A stretch of DNA of 64,000 nucleotides from assembly GCA_963971535.1 (NCBI GenBank), contig OZ020601.1, forward strand, positions 20,954,383 to 21,018,382. The letters run 5' to 3'. The notes under the pieces are model-generated. The model saw only the letters and a program-made list of their open reading frames with translations. It searched no databases and had not been told where the DNA came from. The DNA is from Notolepis coatsorum. Its lineage: Eukaryota; Chordata; Actinopteri; Aulopiformes; Paralepididae. The translations under genes and the position numbers were made by a program. Below, in pieces: positions 24,801 through 37,500 of the stretch (positions are counted from its first letter, which is position 1; each line of letters begins with the position of its first letter).

Positions 24801-27800
24801 AGAATGATACAGTATGATACAGTATGGAGATACAGTATTTGAGATACAGTATAGAGAATGATACAATATGGAGATACAGTATGGAGAATGATACAGTATG
24901 GGGATACAGTATGGAGATACAGTATGGAGAATGATACAGTATGATGATACAGTATGGAGATACAGTATTTGAGATACAGTATGGATACAGTATGGAGAAT
25001 GATACAATATGGAGACACAGTATGGAGATACAGTATGGAGAATGATACAGTATGGGGATACAGTATGGAGATTAGATTAGATTCTTTAATGACCACCCAG
25101 CCAGGCTGGTGGAATTTGTTTTCAGTGCAGTTACAGCATTGTTCCAACATAGAACATATAACATCACTTACAATACATACATACCACATGCAGTTAAATA
25201 CATAAAAAGTATGGAGAATGATACAGTATGGAGAATGATACAGTATGGAGATACAGTATGGAGAATGATACAGTATGGATACACAGGCAGATCTCGCTTA
25301 AAATATGTAAATAAAGTACTTATCTACCACAGGAAAAAGGTACATATTGTACGTTATGTTATAGCCATAAGTAATATATTGATGTATTTACAAACAAAGT
25401 GTACATATTAAAAATTAGTACATATAAAAATGTTTTAACTTTCAACTTTTACAGAAAACATCTGAGTTCCCCTGCTGGGGAACGAACCCAGGGAGCCTTT
25501 CCCTCAAGACTACCAAGACACACACTTCTCTGATAGCCTCACGTCCCAAACCCTAACCACACTGTTAGCCTAAAGTAACTGTGGCTATAACGACAGAAGG
25601 TTAACCCTTCTAGGGCTGACCGTCGAAGCTTTTTTTGGCAATCGAAGCTTCGGGGGCGAGCTTCGATTTTAATTCGAAGCTTCGAAAAAAATTTAAATAA
25701 AAAAATACTTTTATTTTTATATATATATATTTTTTTGTATCTTATGTTGTGAGAGTTGTACAGCACTTTGGTAAACTTTGTTGTTTTTAAATGTGCTCTA
25801 TAAATAAAGTGGATTGGATTAATTAATTAAGTAGCCCCTTTCATGACTGTGACGCAGCCAACAAGGTTTCACTCGGCTGCGCTACCTGGGTGCAGTGGGG
25901 CTGCTCTCACAGCCAACGACATGACATTACATAATTATGTTGCAACCTTCGTCTATCAAGCAAACAATTATATAAATATTTATATGTAGTTGATAAGAGA
26001 CAAAGGCAGAATTCGACTTAATTACCGTAAGCACGTTTTATTAAGACATATTTTTATATGGGTCGGGACACTTTAAAAAAAAAAAGCAGCACAATGAACA
26101 CAAATCTATCCGACATACCGGTAGTCTTAAATAACAAACGGCATTGCTTCGCTTCTTCGTCGACATGTCTGCTGCACATGACCTTGTTGTTTTCAACCCA
26201 GATAATCTCCACGTGCTTGTTGTAGAGAGGTGGAGTCGAGGCGGCACTTACTTTCGTTTAATTGGAATGGAGGCGGGAAGGCGCCGCTTACTTTCGTTTA
26301 ATTGGAATGGAGGCGGGAAGGCGCCGCTTACTTTCGTTTCATTGGAATGGAGGCGCAAGATTTTGGAGGCCAAAAAAAAAAGGAAAAAAAAAGTTTATTA
26401 TATATACCGGTATATATATTTTTTAAACTTCGATATTTTTTTTACTGTTTGAAGCTTGTGCCATCAAACGAAGCTTCGAAGTATTTAAGACAGCCCTAAC
26501 TATCACACTACCGTGTGGCAGTGAAAGGGTTAACCGTTTGGTAGTGCGGCAGTGAAAGGGTTAAACATGAGGGAGGGGCGTTTCAAATGAACTCGAGTGG
26601 TTTTTGAGGGAACTCGATTTCTTTGTATTATCATTTTCTTTATTTGGTCGTCAGGAAGTTGCTGCAGGAAGACAACAGTCGAAGCTGTGGAGCATGAGAG
26701 CAGAAGGAGGGTTCTATGGATAGAACGCCAACATTACCGGAAAAGGTTTGTTGCATTGGAATGCAGCTAGCTTGGCGTTATCTCTAAAAGATACAGACAG
26801 CGGTTCGTTGTTTATACATTTCCAAACTGTGTCAACAACATACCGGCCCACTTTGCGTAGCCTTCACAGACTAGACTATTGATACGGACATGCTTGTCTC
26901 AAGAAATATGCCGTTCCTTGAGCGGAGAGAGACCTGCTGCAGACAGAGTGGAGGTAATGTAATTATTACAAATGGTAACAGACTGTTTCGACTGACAATA
27001 TGCATCAGGTATATATTGTTGTGCATTGTTATTGCTGCTGCCTGCTGCCATGCTCTTTATGATGCACTCTAAAAATAGATTTCCCTAAACAAGTACTCAA
27101 GCACTACTCGAGTACTCGATCTGGGAAACCCAACAACGACATTGTAAGTTAAATTATTTAGAACAATAAATATACTGATACTTATTTAATAAAATAGGGG
27201 AGTTAGTCCTTCAGTGTTGTGGTATCTAAGGGCTGAAAACCTCTGGGGAGAGCCTCTGTGTTTTGGGCCACACATCTGTCACTATAGGTTTTGTGTTCGT
27301 GTCGTTTGTGCTGCTTCAAAATCTGCCTACAATGGACCATCACTATCTCTATTAATAAATACAGGCTTGTCATTAAGGTCCCTCGAGTTTGCTCTGAACA
27401 GGGTATGTCTGCATTTCACTATGATGCCCCTAGCTCATGGAATGAACTCCAAAAGTCCTTCAAACTTGAGATTCTACCCTCTCAAGTTTAAAGCCTCACC
27501 CTCATATCAGATACCAATACCCTGCATTAGTCTACCATCACCCTCATATCAGATACCCTGCGTTAGTCTACCATCACCCTCATATCAGATACCCTGCGTT
27601 AAGTCTACCATCACCCTCATATCAGATACCCTGCATTAGCCATCATCCTCATACCATCATCCTCATACCATCAGCCTCATACCATTAGCCTCCTACCATC
27701 AGCCTAGGGGTGGGTGATATAAGGAGTATACTCAATGTATCGCGGCTTGTTCTACATGAGATGTAGTCAATTAATATATCGTGAACATCGAGTATATGTT

Positions 27801-30332
27801 GTCACGTCAGATTCTAAGCCGCCGCGGCTGAGATGAGACTTGCTTTAGCGCAGCGCTTTCCTCTCTCCCGCTCAGACAAAAAAAGTCACACACACCCGTC
27901 CAACTTACTTCGCACACACACACGGTGCCAAGGCATGTTTGTTATTGTTTGGAGGAAACGGGGAAAGAGGATACGAGAGCGTAAAGCAACCAGCCCAGAT
28001 GCAAATGACTCTGGCTTCTTCGTTTTCCAAATCAATCCCGTATGACAGAAAAAGTGAAAAAATTTAGAGAAATCACGGTGGCAGTAACTAACTACATCGC
28101 CAAAGACATGGCCCCAGTGAGTGTGGTAGAGGAGACATGTGGCCCCAGTGAGTGTGGTAGAAGAGACATGGCCCCAGTGAGTGTGGTAGAAGAGACATGG
28201 CCCCAGTGAGTGTGGTAGAAGAGACATGGCCCCAGTGAGTGTGGTAGAAGAGACATGGCCCCAGTGAGTGTGGTAGAAGAGACATGGCCCCAGTGAGTGT
28301 GGTAGAAGAGACATGGCCCCAGTGAGTGTGGTAGAAGAGACATGGCCCCAGTGAGTGTGGTAGAAGAGACATGGCAGGGCTGTACGCTAAGCTTTTTCAC
28401 TAGGGGCACACTTGCAAAAAATATTTTTAGGGGCAAATTTTTAAATAACAATTTTACCATTATTAAAAAAATATGTTCCTCCTGCCTCATTACTGTGGTC
28501 CTTTTATTTAACATTTAAGTGCGTTTGTTTTCAGGTTTGTATCTTTTATAATGAACCAACCGAGAAAGTGTGTAAATCACTAATAGAACAAAAACAACAA
28601 ACTGTGTGTGTGTGTGTGTGCGCGCACTTGTGTAGTGCTCCTTGAATGAGATCACCACAACACACACACACCATTGCATTAATCAGGAGGACAAGAAACT
28701 CTGCATACATTTGTTTCACAATGAAAAGTGCTTTAGAAATCAAATGAATTATTATTGTAAATAACCCCATGAAAGGTTTATTATTTGTATGGGTAATTAC
28801 CTGCTTCATATTTGTGATGTTACTGGTTTCAGTGTGTGCCTAAAGTGATCAATGTGTTGGGCCGTTTATAGAGATCTATGCCAATTAATGTTTATGTATA
28901 TCCGAGACTTTTTTTAGTAAGAATTGAGAGGTATTTGTATATGTGACCTTTATTTTGAAAACCGTGTTGCGACGCAACCTTATTTACATTTGCGCTTTTG
29001 ACAGTGAAATGTTCAGTCCAACTTAGCTCGAAGGAAAGACTAATCAAAAAGGTTTAATTGACCCGTATGAGGCTCTTACGGTAGGACTTTGATTGTTTAT
29101 AGAAGTGGAATGTAATATGCTAAACGAGAAATAAACAGTTTGTGACAGCCAGTAAAGTTGCAAGCCACTTTCATTTCATATACGGGGACACCGTGACAAT
29201 TATTAGTATTATCTTATTTGCATATTGTCTCATTATTAGATAGATAGATAGATAGGTTGATATTTTATAAATTTAAGTAGACAGTATTTCACGTCCTAAT
29301 AGTGGGCTACTACTACTCACCTAATGCATGGCTGAACCTGAACGTTAGAAGTGTCCGTGTCCCCGTCAATCAATCATCACATCATCACGTCAATCATCAT
29401 CATCTTATCATCTCTCCACATCGGACGTGGTTGTCATAAGATGGACTGATATCCACTCCGTTGTTCTTGCAGAGCAAAATTTGTATCTTAAATGTATTGA
29501 AATGAGGTGCTTCTTTGGCGATGCAATAGTCCATATTGAAAGGAAGAGAGGCCACATTCAGTTTCGTTTTGCTAGGAATTATGGGATTTGGTGTTGGATG
29601 TATAGACTACGCAGATAGGGACATGGTCTTTAATCGCACGATAGACTACAAGTACCAAGTATATAGCGTGAGCTAGATTCACTCCACACGCAAATCTTTT
29701 TTTTCACTCAGGCTATCTGTGATCGCAGTAAGTTCATTCATTGCCGACAGATTCTTTCATAGCACCACGACATTGTGTCGCACTGACAGCTCGCCTTGGA
29801 TAATTTAGGAGTGAAATGCGAATGCAAGGCTTGAAAGCACTACTCGCAAGCCCGCCCCCAGATAATATTTACCAATCGCAACGGCCAATTAAAGGGGCAA
29901 TTCGCGATCATATCATCGCAGTGTACAGGCCTGCATGGCCCCAGTGAGTGTGGTAGAAGAGACATGGCTCCAGTGAGTGTGGTAGAAGAGACATGGCTCC
30001 AGTGAGTGTGGTAGAAGAGACGTGGCCCCAGTGAGTGTGGTAGAAGAGACGTGGCCCCAGTGAGTGTGGTAGAAGAGACGTGGCCCCCAGTGAGTGTGGT
30101 AGAAGAGACATGGCCCCAGTGAGTGTGGTAGAAGAGACATGGCTCCAGTGAGTGTGGTAGAAGAGACATGGCTCCAGTGAGTGTGGTAGAAGAGACATGG
30201 CCCCAGTGAGTGTGGTAGAAGAGACATGGCCCCAGTGAGTGTGGTAGAAGAGACATGTGGCCCCAGTGAGTGTGGTAGAAGAGACATGGCCCCAGTGAGT
30301 GTGGTAGAGGAGACATGGCCCCAGTGAGTGTG

Positions 30333-30363
<31 letters not shown>

Positions 30364-31451
30364 TTTATAAAGCACCTTTCATACATGTCATGTAGCTCAA
30401 AGTGCTGTACACAATTATAGGCATATATAACGATAAAAGCAATAAAGTCACAGTGATCAGTTAAGATCAATGTTTAAAAAAAAAATAATAATAATAATAA
30501 TAGTAACGTAAAAATGAAAATAACGTAAAAACTCATTTGCTTACCAGTTTGGGAGAACAGGTCCGCACAAACATTTCCGCTCAGTGGCAACCGGAAGTGC
30601 ACTAAACCAATGCACTTGTATGGTAGGTAGCAATGTTTAGCTCTTATAACGCTAGTGTAGTTACGTTTTTATCAGTGGTCATAGTTGGGTCCATAGTGCT
30701 TTACCAAGTCCCATGGATCCATCAGTGGCCGTGTATTGTGGTAGAAAGAAAGAAAAAGAAAAACGTATAAAGAAAACAGTCTAAAGTTTGAAAGTTTGGG
30801 AGGTCCGCAAAGACACGACCGTTCAGCTCAGAAGCTGAGGCGTGTCAAAAACTTTTGAAAAACTGGAGGCGTGTCTCCTATGTACCCGTTCCTTCATCTA
30901 AAAAGTTTGAAAGTTTGGGAGGTCCGCAAAAACACGACCGTTCAGCTCAGAAGCTGAGGCGTGTCAAAAACTTTTGAAAAACTGGAGGCGTGTCTCCTAT
31001 GTACCCGTTCCTTCATCTAAAAAGTTGGGTCCACAAGGCTTATCCTAGCCTCATGGATCCATCAGGTTTTTCCAAGCCATAACTATTTGTAAGCTAGACT
31101 GTATAGGTACGTTTTTAATTTTCCTTAGTAGAAGAGAGACGTGGCCCCAGTGAGTGTGGTAGAAGAGACATGGCCCCAGTGAGTGTGGTAGAAGAGACAT
31201 GGCCCCAGTGAGCCAGGAAAAAGACACTGACTTGACCCAAAGTATCAGTTGCCTGGTCGCAAATATTTTATTGGTGAGTTTTTGTCTCCTTTTTCAAATT
31301 ATTATTATCAGCAATTTTTCATGTTTCATGCAATTAAAAAGTATATATATATATTTAATACACATGATGCAGACACACTTTTACAGTGTTATGTTTATCA
31401 GTAGGATGTTATAACATTGCTGATAAGAAAAAATATTATTTTCGCACAGTA

Positions 31452-31524
<73 letters not shown>

Positions 31525-34500
31525 TGTGTGTGTGTATTTTTGGCTAAAGCGGATTTAAAATCGCACAGATTTGGGGGAGCTCCAGTAGCTCACCGCGTAT
31601 CTCGGCGCTATTTCGGCGTCGGGGACAATCGTGCGCGTCACGGATCTGGGGTACACGAGTTCGACTCCCGGACTCGCCGTATTTTCTCAGAGTGTCTTCC
31701 CCTGATCTATATCCCATTCAACCTGTTTCTGTCGGTCATGCTTGACCAGAAAAAGCGATAAACGCTAAAAAGAACCAGCTGTCTGGTCAAAGTTTAAAAA
31801 AAAAATCGCACAGATTTGAGACTGATTTGTAGAAAACACAGTATGGGCACAGAACGATTCAAGTGTGAACACAACTGTACCAAAACTAGGGATGCACGAT
31901 AATTATCGGGCCGATAATTATCGGGCCGATATCAGCAATTATGACGTCATCCCGATAAACTCGATAACGTTATTAATAGCTCCGATAATATAATATATTT
32001 TTTGGTAAAAAAAAATGCGGTGTGGGTGAATTGGAATGAAGTGCGTTTGTTTTGACTAAAGGCTCCTCCCGTTTTGTCAGTACTGTGCTACGACTGACAG
32101 CGTGTGGTTTAGGAACAGGGCGTTTTACACAAATCCAGCGCTCCCTTACTTGGCTGTGACGTAGCCACGCAAGTTAACAACAAAGATGGCCGCGTCGGTA
32201 CTCTGAGTTTCAGAGTAAAAAGATTGCTTGCTATTTGTAATAAATGCAATGCAGACGTTCCAGAAGGAGGGAAAAGGGCAACAACTTGCAATACATCCAG
32301 CCCGACGGGTCATCTGCGGCATCACCACCGCCACGACGGACAGACAGACCGGCGCATGCAGTTCAGCGTCACGGAGCATTTAGCCTGCTGGCTACCTAGC
32401 TCCACTTCAACCAGCATCGGGAGATCCAGCAGCTTGTCGATGTGCTAATAGCCTCAGCAAGCTAACGTTAGCTGGCTCCAGCAGCTTGTCGATCTGCTGG
32501 AGCCAGCTAACGTTAGGTTGCTGAGGCTATTAGCACATCGACAAGCTGCTGGATCTCCCGAATGCTAACGTTAGCTTGACTGGTTGCTGGCTAACTAATG
32601 AAGCTACTCGTCCCGGGAGATAACGGCGTTGCCTGGCTGGTTGTTGGCTAACTAATGTAGCTACTCGTCCCGTGAGATAACGGCGCTGCCTGGCTGGTTG
32701 CCCTTCTGTCAAACTTCTTTAATTTAGCAAACGATGCTAATGATGGTGATGCCGCAGGTGACCCGTTGTTGTGGTGGTGATGTGTCCACTCAAAGCCTCT
32801 TTATCAAGGCTCCGCTTTGAAAAAAGAAGAACAAAAAGCTTCGAGCGTCTTAGGTTGGATGCACCACAAGCTGTTGACGGATTGTGAATTTTCATTTGGA
32901 AAAATAAATATGGTCACTTTATCAAATCTGACCTCACCCGTCGCAATGTCTACAGTGACGGCCCAGCATTCCTAAAGCTCCCGGAAGGAGAGTGGCCCAC
33001 GCCTATCCCGAGGGAAGCCAGTCAGGAGGAGGCTGAGAATAAGAAGCCTGTGTTCTGTGGATTGAGCACTGTTATCTACCCAGTTACCCCCAACACACTC
33101 CTGATGGGGCGGCTAGATCCCGCGTTACCCCAGACAATGTACCGGCCTGAAGAAGCGAACGGCCGACGAATGTGGAGGTACAGCCAAGTATTAGCCGACA
33201 AGTTTTGGAGCAGTTTCCTACTGCACTACCTACCGTCTCTACAGACCCGCCAGAAGTGGGTAAAGGAGAGAGACAATTTGACAGAAGGAACAGTCGTCAT
33301 GATTATTGATCAATCACTGCCCAGAGCTATGTGGCCGGCCGGCCGCGTAAGCAAAGTGATCACCGGTGCCGACGGCAAGGTCCGAGCAGCTGAAGTGCTT
33401 GTCCAGGGTCGCACTTACACCCGTCCCGTGGCGAGGCTCATAGAACTGCCCCGACTCCCAGACACAATCGATGATGACCATGACCCTATAACCCTATGAC
33501 TTTGTGAAGTTGACTGACCCCTACAGCAAACCCTTATGTGTAAATAGACAACGCGATTAATCTGTCTCTGCTTAACTGATTAGGTCTGGGACTAATCAGG
33601 GGGTGGCTGTTGTGAAGGGCCAGATTAAACCGAATATATATATTTATTTATATATATATATTTAATTGTATTTGTATATTCTCTAATATTCCCTGATATC
33701 CCTTGTATATTCCTTGTACAATATGCATTGAATATCCATTCTAGCCTACTGAACATCCCATAATAGTCTCCATTCTACTATTGGTCGAGACCTTGGTGCC
33801 AGGCTGCCATACCCCTCAGACCCAGTTCAAACGTACCGCTCAACATGTACGAACAAGTCCTAGTTCCGCGTAGGAATCTGGCTACCGCACCACTAATGGG
33901 ACTATTTGTTCATAGTGCGTATATATACTGCGCTACTAAAGTAGGACTTTCTTTTCAGTCCAGTTTCTTACCCTCCAATAGAGTCACAGACGTAAAGCCT
34001 CCCCGCGACGCCACGTGTGGGAGTAAGGCCAAGTTCGGCTTACCATCGGTATTGAGACATCGTGTATATTAATATTTGAATAGTCATATTTGGCACTATA
34101 TCGTCGAGTTGGACGTAGTCTATTAAGCTAATAATAGTCTGTTAATATATAGTGCTTCGTGCGGTGAGAATACTACCGTAGTCAGCACCCCATCGTTTCG
34201 GGCAGAGAACTGGCTGCTTATCCAGGGTGGTTGACCCCACGTGAAGCTGCACCCGAGGAGCCCCAGAGCCGACGAGCGAGTGGACCTGTATACCGGATTA
34301 TTCTACCGACGACAGCCCGCCTTCCCCGGCACGGATTATGCTTTGTATACGTTGATTATTCCATGGATAAAGACCCCCGACACTGCCGTGTGTTGGAAAC
34401 CCCCCCCCTGGAGAGGACGCAAGGTGAGGAGACGCTCTGCAAGACGAGGTCGCTTCACGTCTCTCCTCCGTGGACCGGAGGACGCCGGCCCACAAAGAGT

Positions 34501-37500
34501 CCACCTGCTTTCATCTGTGGTCCAAGGATCGCCGGCGCATTGAACGGCACTACAGTGGGTTCACCTGGGATACCCTTGGCCGGATGAGGCAGCCGGATTC
34601 TACCCCCCCCCCCTTCCTACTCCTGTCGGCTTACAAGCGACCGGATTAACCCCCCCTAGTGTATCCAGTCTATAATCATTAAAGTATCATTGCTGTTATT
34701 CCTTAAACTATTCCAGGTTGTATATGTACCACCTGCGCCTTCAGAGATTGGACATTCTCTATTGATATACCGACGAATACTCTTGCCATAAAAGTGCATA
34801 CTAATTCCCATTCATAAATGTGATTGATTTGATTAAGTGCTTGCTCTACACACCATCGCTGTGTAGAAATAAAGACCTATTTCTAATTCGTACATTTGTG
34901 TTGGATCCGTTTCATCTACGTGACAGTGTTCATCATAATATATTTATGCAGAGTACTGGGTGGCCGAATATTAAGTACAAAGGTAGTGGTAGTAAGTATC
35001 ATATCTAGTAATACAGTCAGGGAATTGTACCCCTCAGTTACACTTGTGTTCATTGGCGGATCGCAAACCAACTAGGTGGGTGCATACCGCCACCTGCTGT
35101 ATCGGGGTGTTGCTCCCTCAAGTGTGCTCGGGAACTAAACGAGATTGGTAGTGTGAAAGCTGGCCGGCGGGAGAGTGGGGACTATCGTTCTCGGGAACGG
35201 AACGGAGCAACCGTTCCTAATGTGAAAACGCCCTTAGGCACCCAAGAGTTTTTATATAAATTGACTTGGATGTTATTAAAATAAATTCTGTATTAGTGTG
35301 TCAGTAGATACTCTTAGTATCTTTTTTGATTTTTAGAAACTTTTCATTTCATTATTTTTGAAAGCATCTTCATGGTTTAATGCAGACATATGTTGCAGGG
35401 ACTATTATAAGCATCATATTGGCATGACTGTATCCATCAAAGGGTTAAATCAAGCATTTTTAAGTGCTTTAGAGGAAATGTAAAAATATTGCGATAAACA
35501 TTGTGTGTCGCGATAATAGCCCAGAGAAATATTGCGATATCATTTAGAGGCCATTTCGCCCATCAGCCTACCGGCAGGTATCAGTGTGTGTGCAGGACTC
35601 ACCACTCCCAGCTTCTCTGCAGCGTGGGCCTTCCAGACGCGGATGTTCATCTCATCAGACCCGGTCAGGAGGTACTTGTTGTCTGCAGACCACTTCACAC
35701 AGATGACGTGCTGCATGCGCTTGGTGTGGTACACCTCCCTGGTGATCAGACACACACACACACACACTGTGGTGAGGGACGAGAATCAATGTCCCATCTC
35801 TTGATCCTAGACAAATGTCTCTCGGCCCACACTAACCTGCTGGTTCCGCTGTCGTTGGGGAAAATACGAATGGTCTTGTCGAAGCTGGCGGAGACAAACT
35901 CCCTCCCCGTCGGAGAATAGTCCACGTCCAGCACGGCAGAGAGGTGGTCCATGTGGACCGTGACGGGTCGGTCCATGTACCTCATGTCATACGTGTACAG
36001 ACTGGAGAGAAAGAGGGGAAATACTGTAACTCAGACACTTGAGACTCTACTTTAGGCCCAGTGAGGCTAAGGGTCAGGTTTAAGGGTCAGGTTAGTGGGG
36101 CTAAGGGTCGGGTTAGTGAGGCTAGGGGTCAGGTTAGTGGGGCTAGGGGTCAGGTTAGTGAGGCTAGGGGTCAGGTTAGTGGGGCTAGGGGTCAGGTTAG
36201 TGGGGCTAGGGGTCAGGTTAGTGAGGCTAGGGGTCAGGTTAGTGGGGCTAGGGGTCAGGTTAGTGAGGCTAGGGGTCAGGTTAGTGAGGCTAGGGGTCAG
36301 GTTAGTGAGGCTAGGGGTCAGGTTAGTGAGGCTAGGGGTCAGGTTAGTGAGGCTAGGGGTCAGGTTAGTGAGGCTAGGGGTCAGGTTAGGTTAGTGAGGC
36401 TAGGGGTCAGGTTAGTGAGGCTAGGGCAGCGTTTCCGTTAGCCGGTAATTACCGGTATTTGACTGGCAAAATCTGTTGAAGTCCGACAAATTTAATCTCT
36501 CCGGTCATAGTGTCCGGTGAAAATAGTTCCCTCTGGGCACAGTTTGATTATTTGAATTGTATTTGGATGGGCTGGAGTTGGGTGGCCTATGCGATGAACG
36601 AAACAATCATTGCGTTTGTTGTCGTTGCTTCGCCAAGCAGCCGGTCTGGTAATGACGACGCTGTGTCAGTGAGAGCTTGCTGCTGGATTTGCGGAAGGCA
36701 TGCAGCTGCAGACCCACAGAACCCACCAGCTTTGCTGGCACAGTGCGGTCCCCAGACCTGGAAAGCTGCTCTGCGGGTCTGCAGCTGGATGCTTCTTGCA
36801 AACTAACTGCGGCCGGCTTGCGCTGATATATCAGCTGCCAGCTCGCTGACACAGGATGTCATTGACCGGCTGCTTGGTGAAGCAACGACAAATGTAATGA
36901 TTGTTTCGTTCATCGCATAGGCTATTTAATTTTAGCCTATTTTAATACAATTCAAATAATCAAATTGTGCTTAGAGGGAATTATTTTCACCGGACATTAT
37001 GAGCAGCAGCACCAAGTCGTTGGGAGGTGGAGATATACATCACGGCGCAAACCCACGATAATGTTGCCGTCTCTCTGCCAAATTTCTCAGTTCTTCGCTT
37101 GATATAATTAATACAAATGTCCAATATAACGGAATTCGTTAGCTCATAAAAATGTGATTATAACAGACTGCTGTTTATTAAGGTCGGGCAGACTGCCCAC
37201 CGACACCTCAAGTCGGCAGCAGCACGCAGTCTCGAGGGACTTATTTTATTTGGAATATATTAATGACTGTATATACGCAAAAGTAGTCTAGTTTTAAGTT
37301 AAAATATTATAAATGCCTTGATGATGTCATTCTTTATATAGGCCTATCAATTGTTTTTAAGCTCAATAAACTCTGACCGGAATTTATCCCATTTGTCCGG
37401 TAGATTGAAATCTACCGGACACTCAGACCTGCAAAAAAAAATTCTAACGGAAACCCTGGGCTAGGGGTCAGGTTAGTGGGGCTAGGGGTCAGGTTAGTGA

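Noticed and set aside
29840-30470. 155-185-codon minus-strand frames
   Set aside because: Same peptide repeat (LPHSLGPCLFYHTHWGH) in three frames from the 29-bp minisatellite.
33050-33499. Independent host gene of 149 codons
   Set aside because: Its sequence is the BEL/Pao integrase C-terminal domain followed by an LTR-like region; a transposon fragment.
36061-36441. 126-codon frame and telomere-like repeat
   Set aside because: The unit is 21 bp (GGCTAGGGGTCAGGTTAGTG plus one), not TTAGGG, and it is an intronic minisatellite open in two frames.
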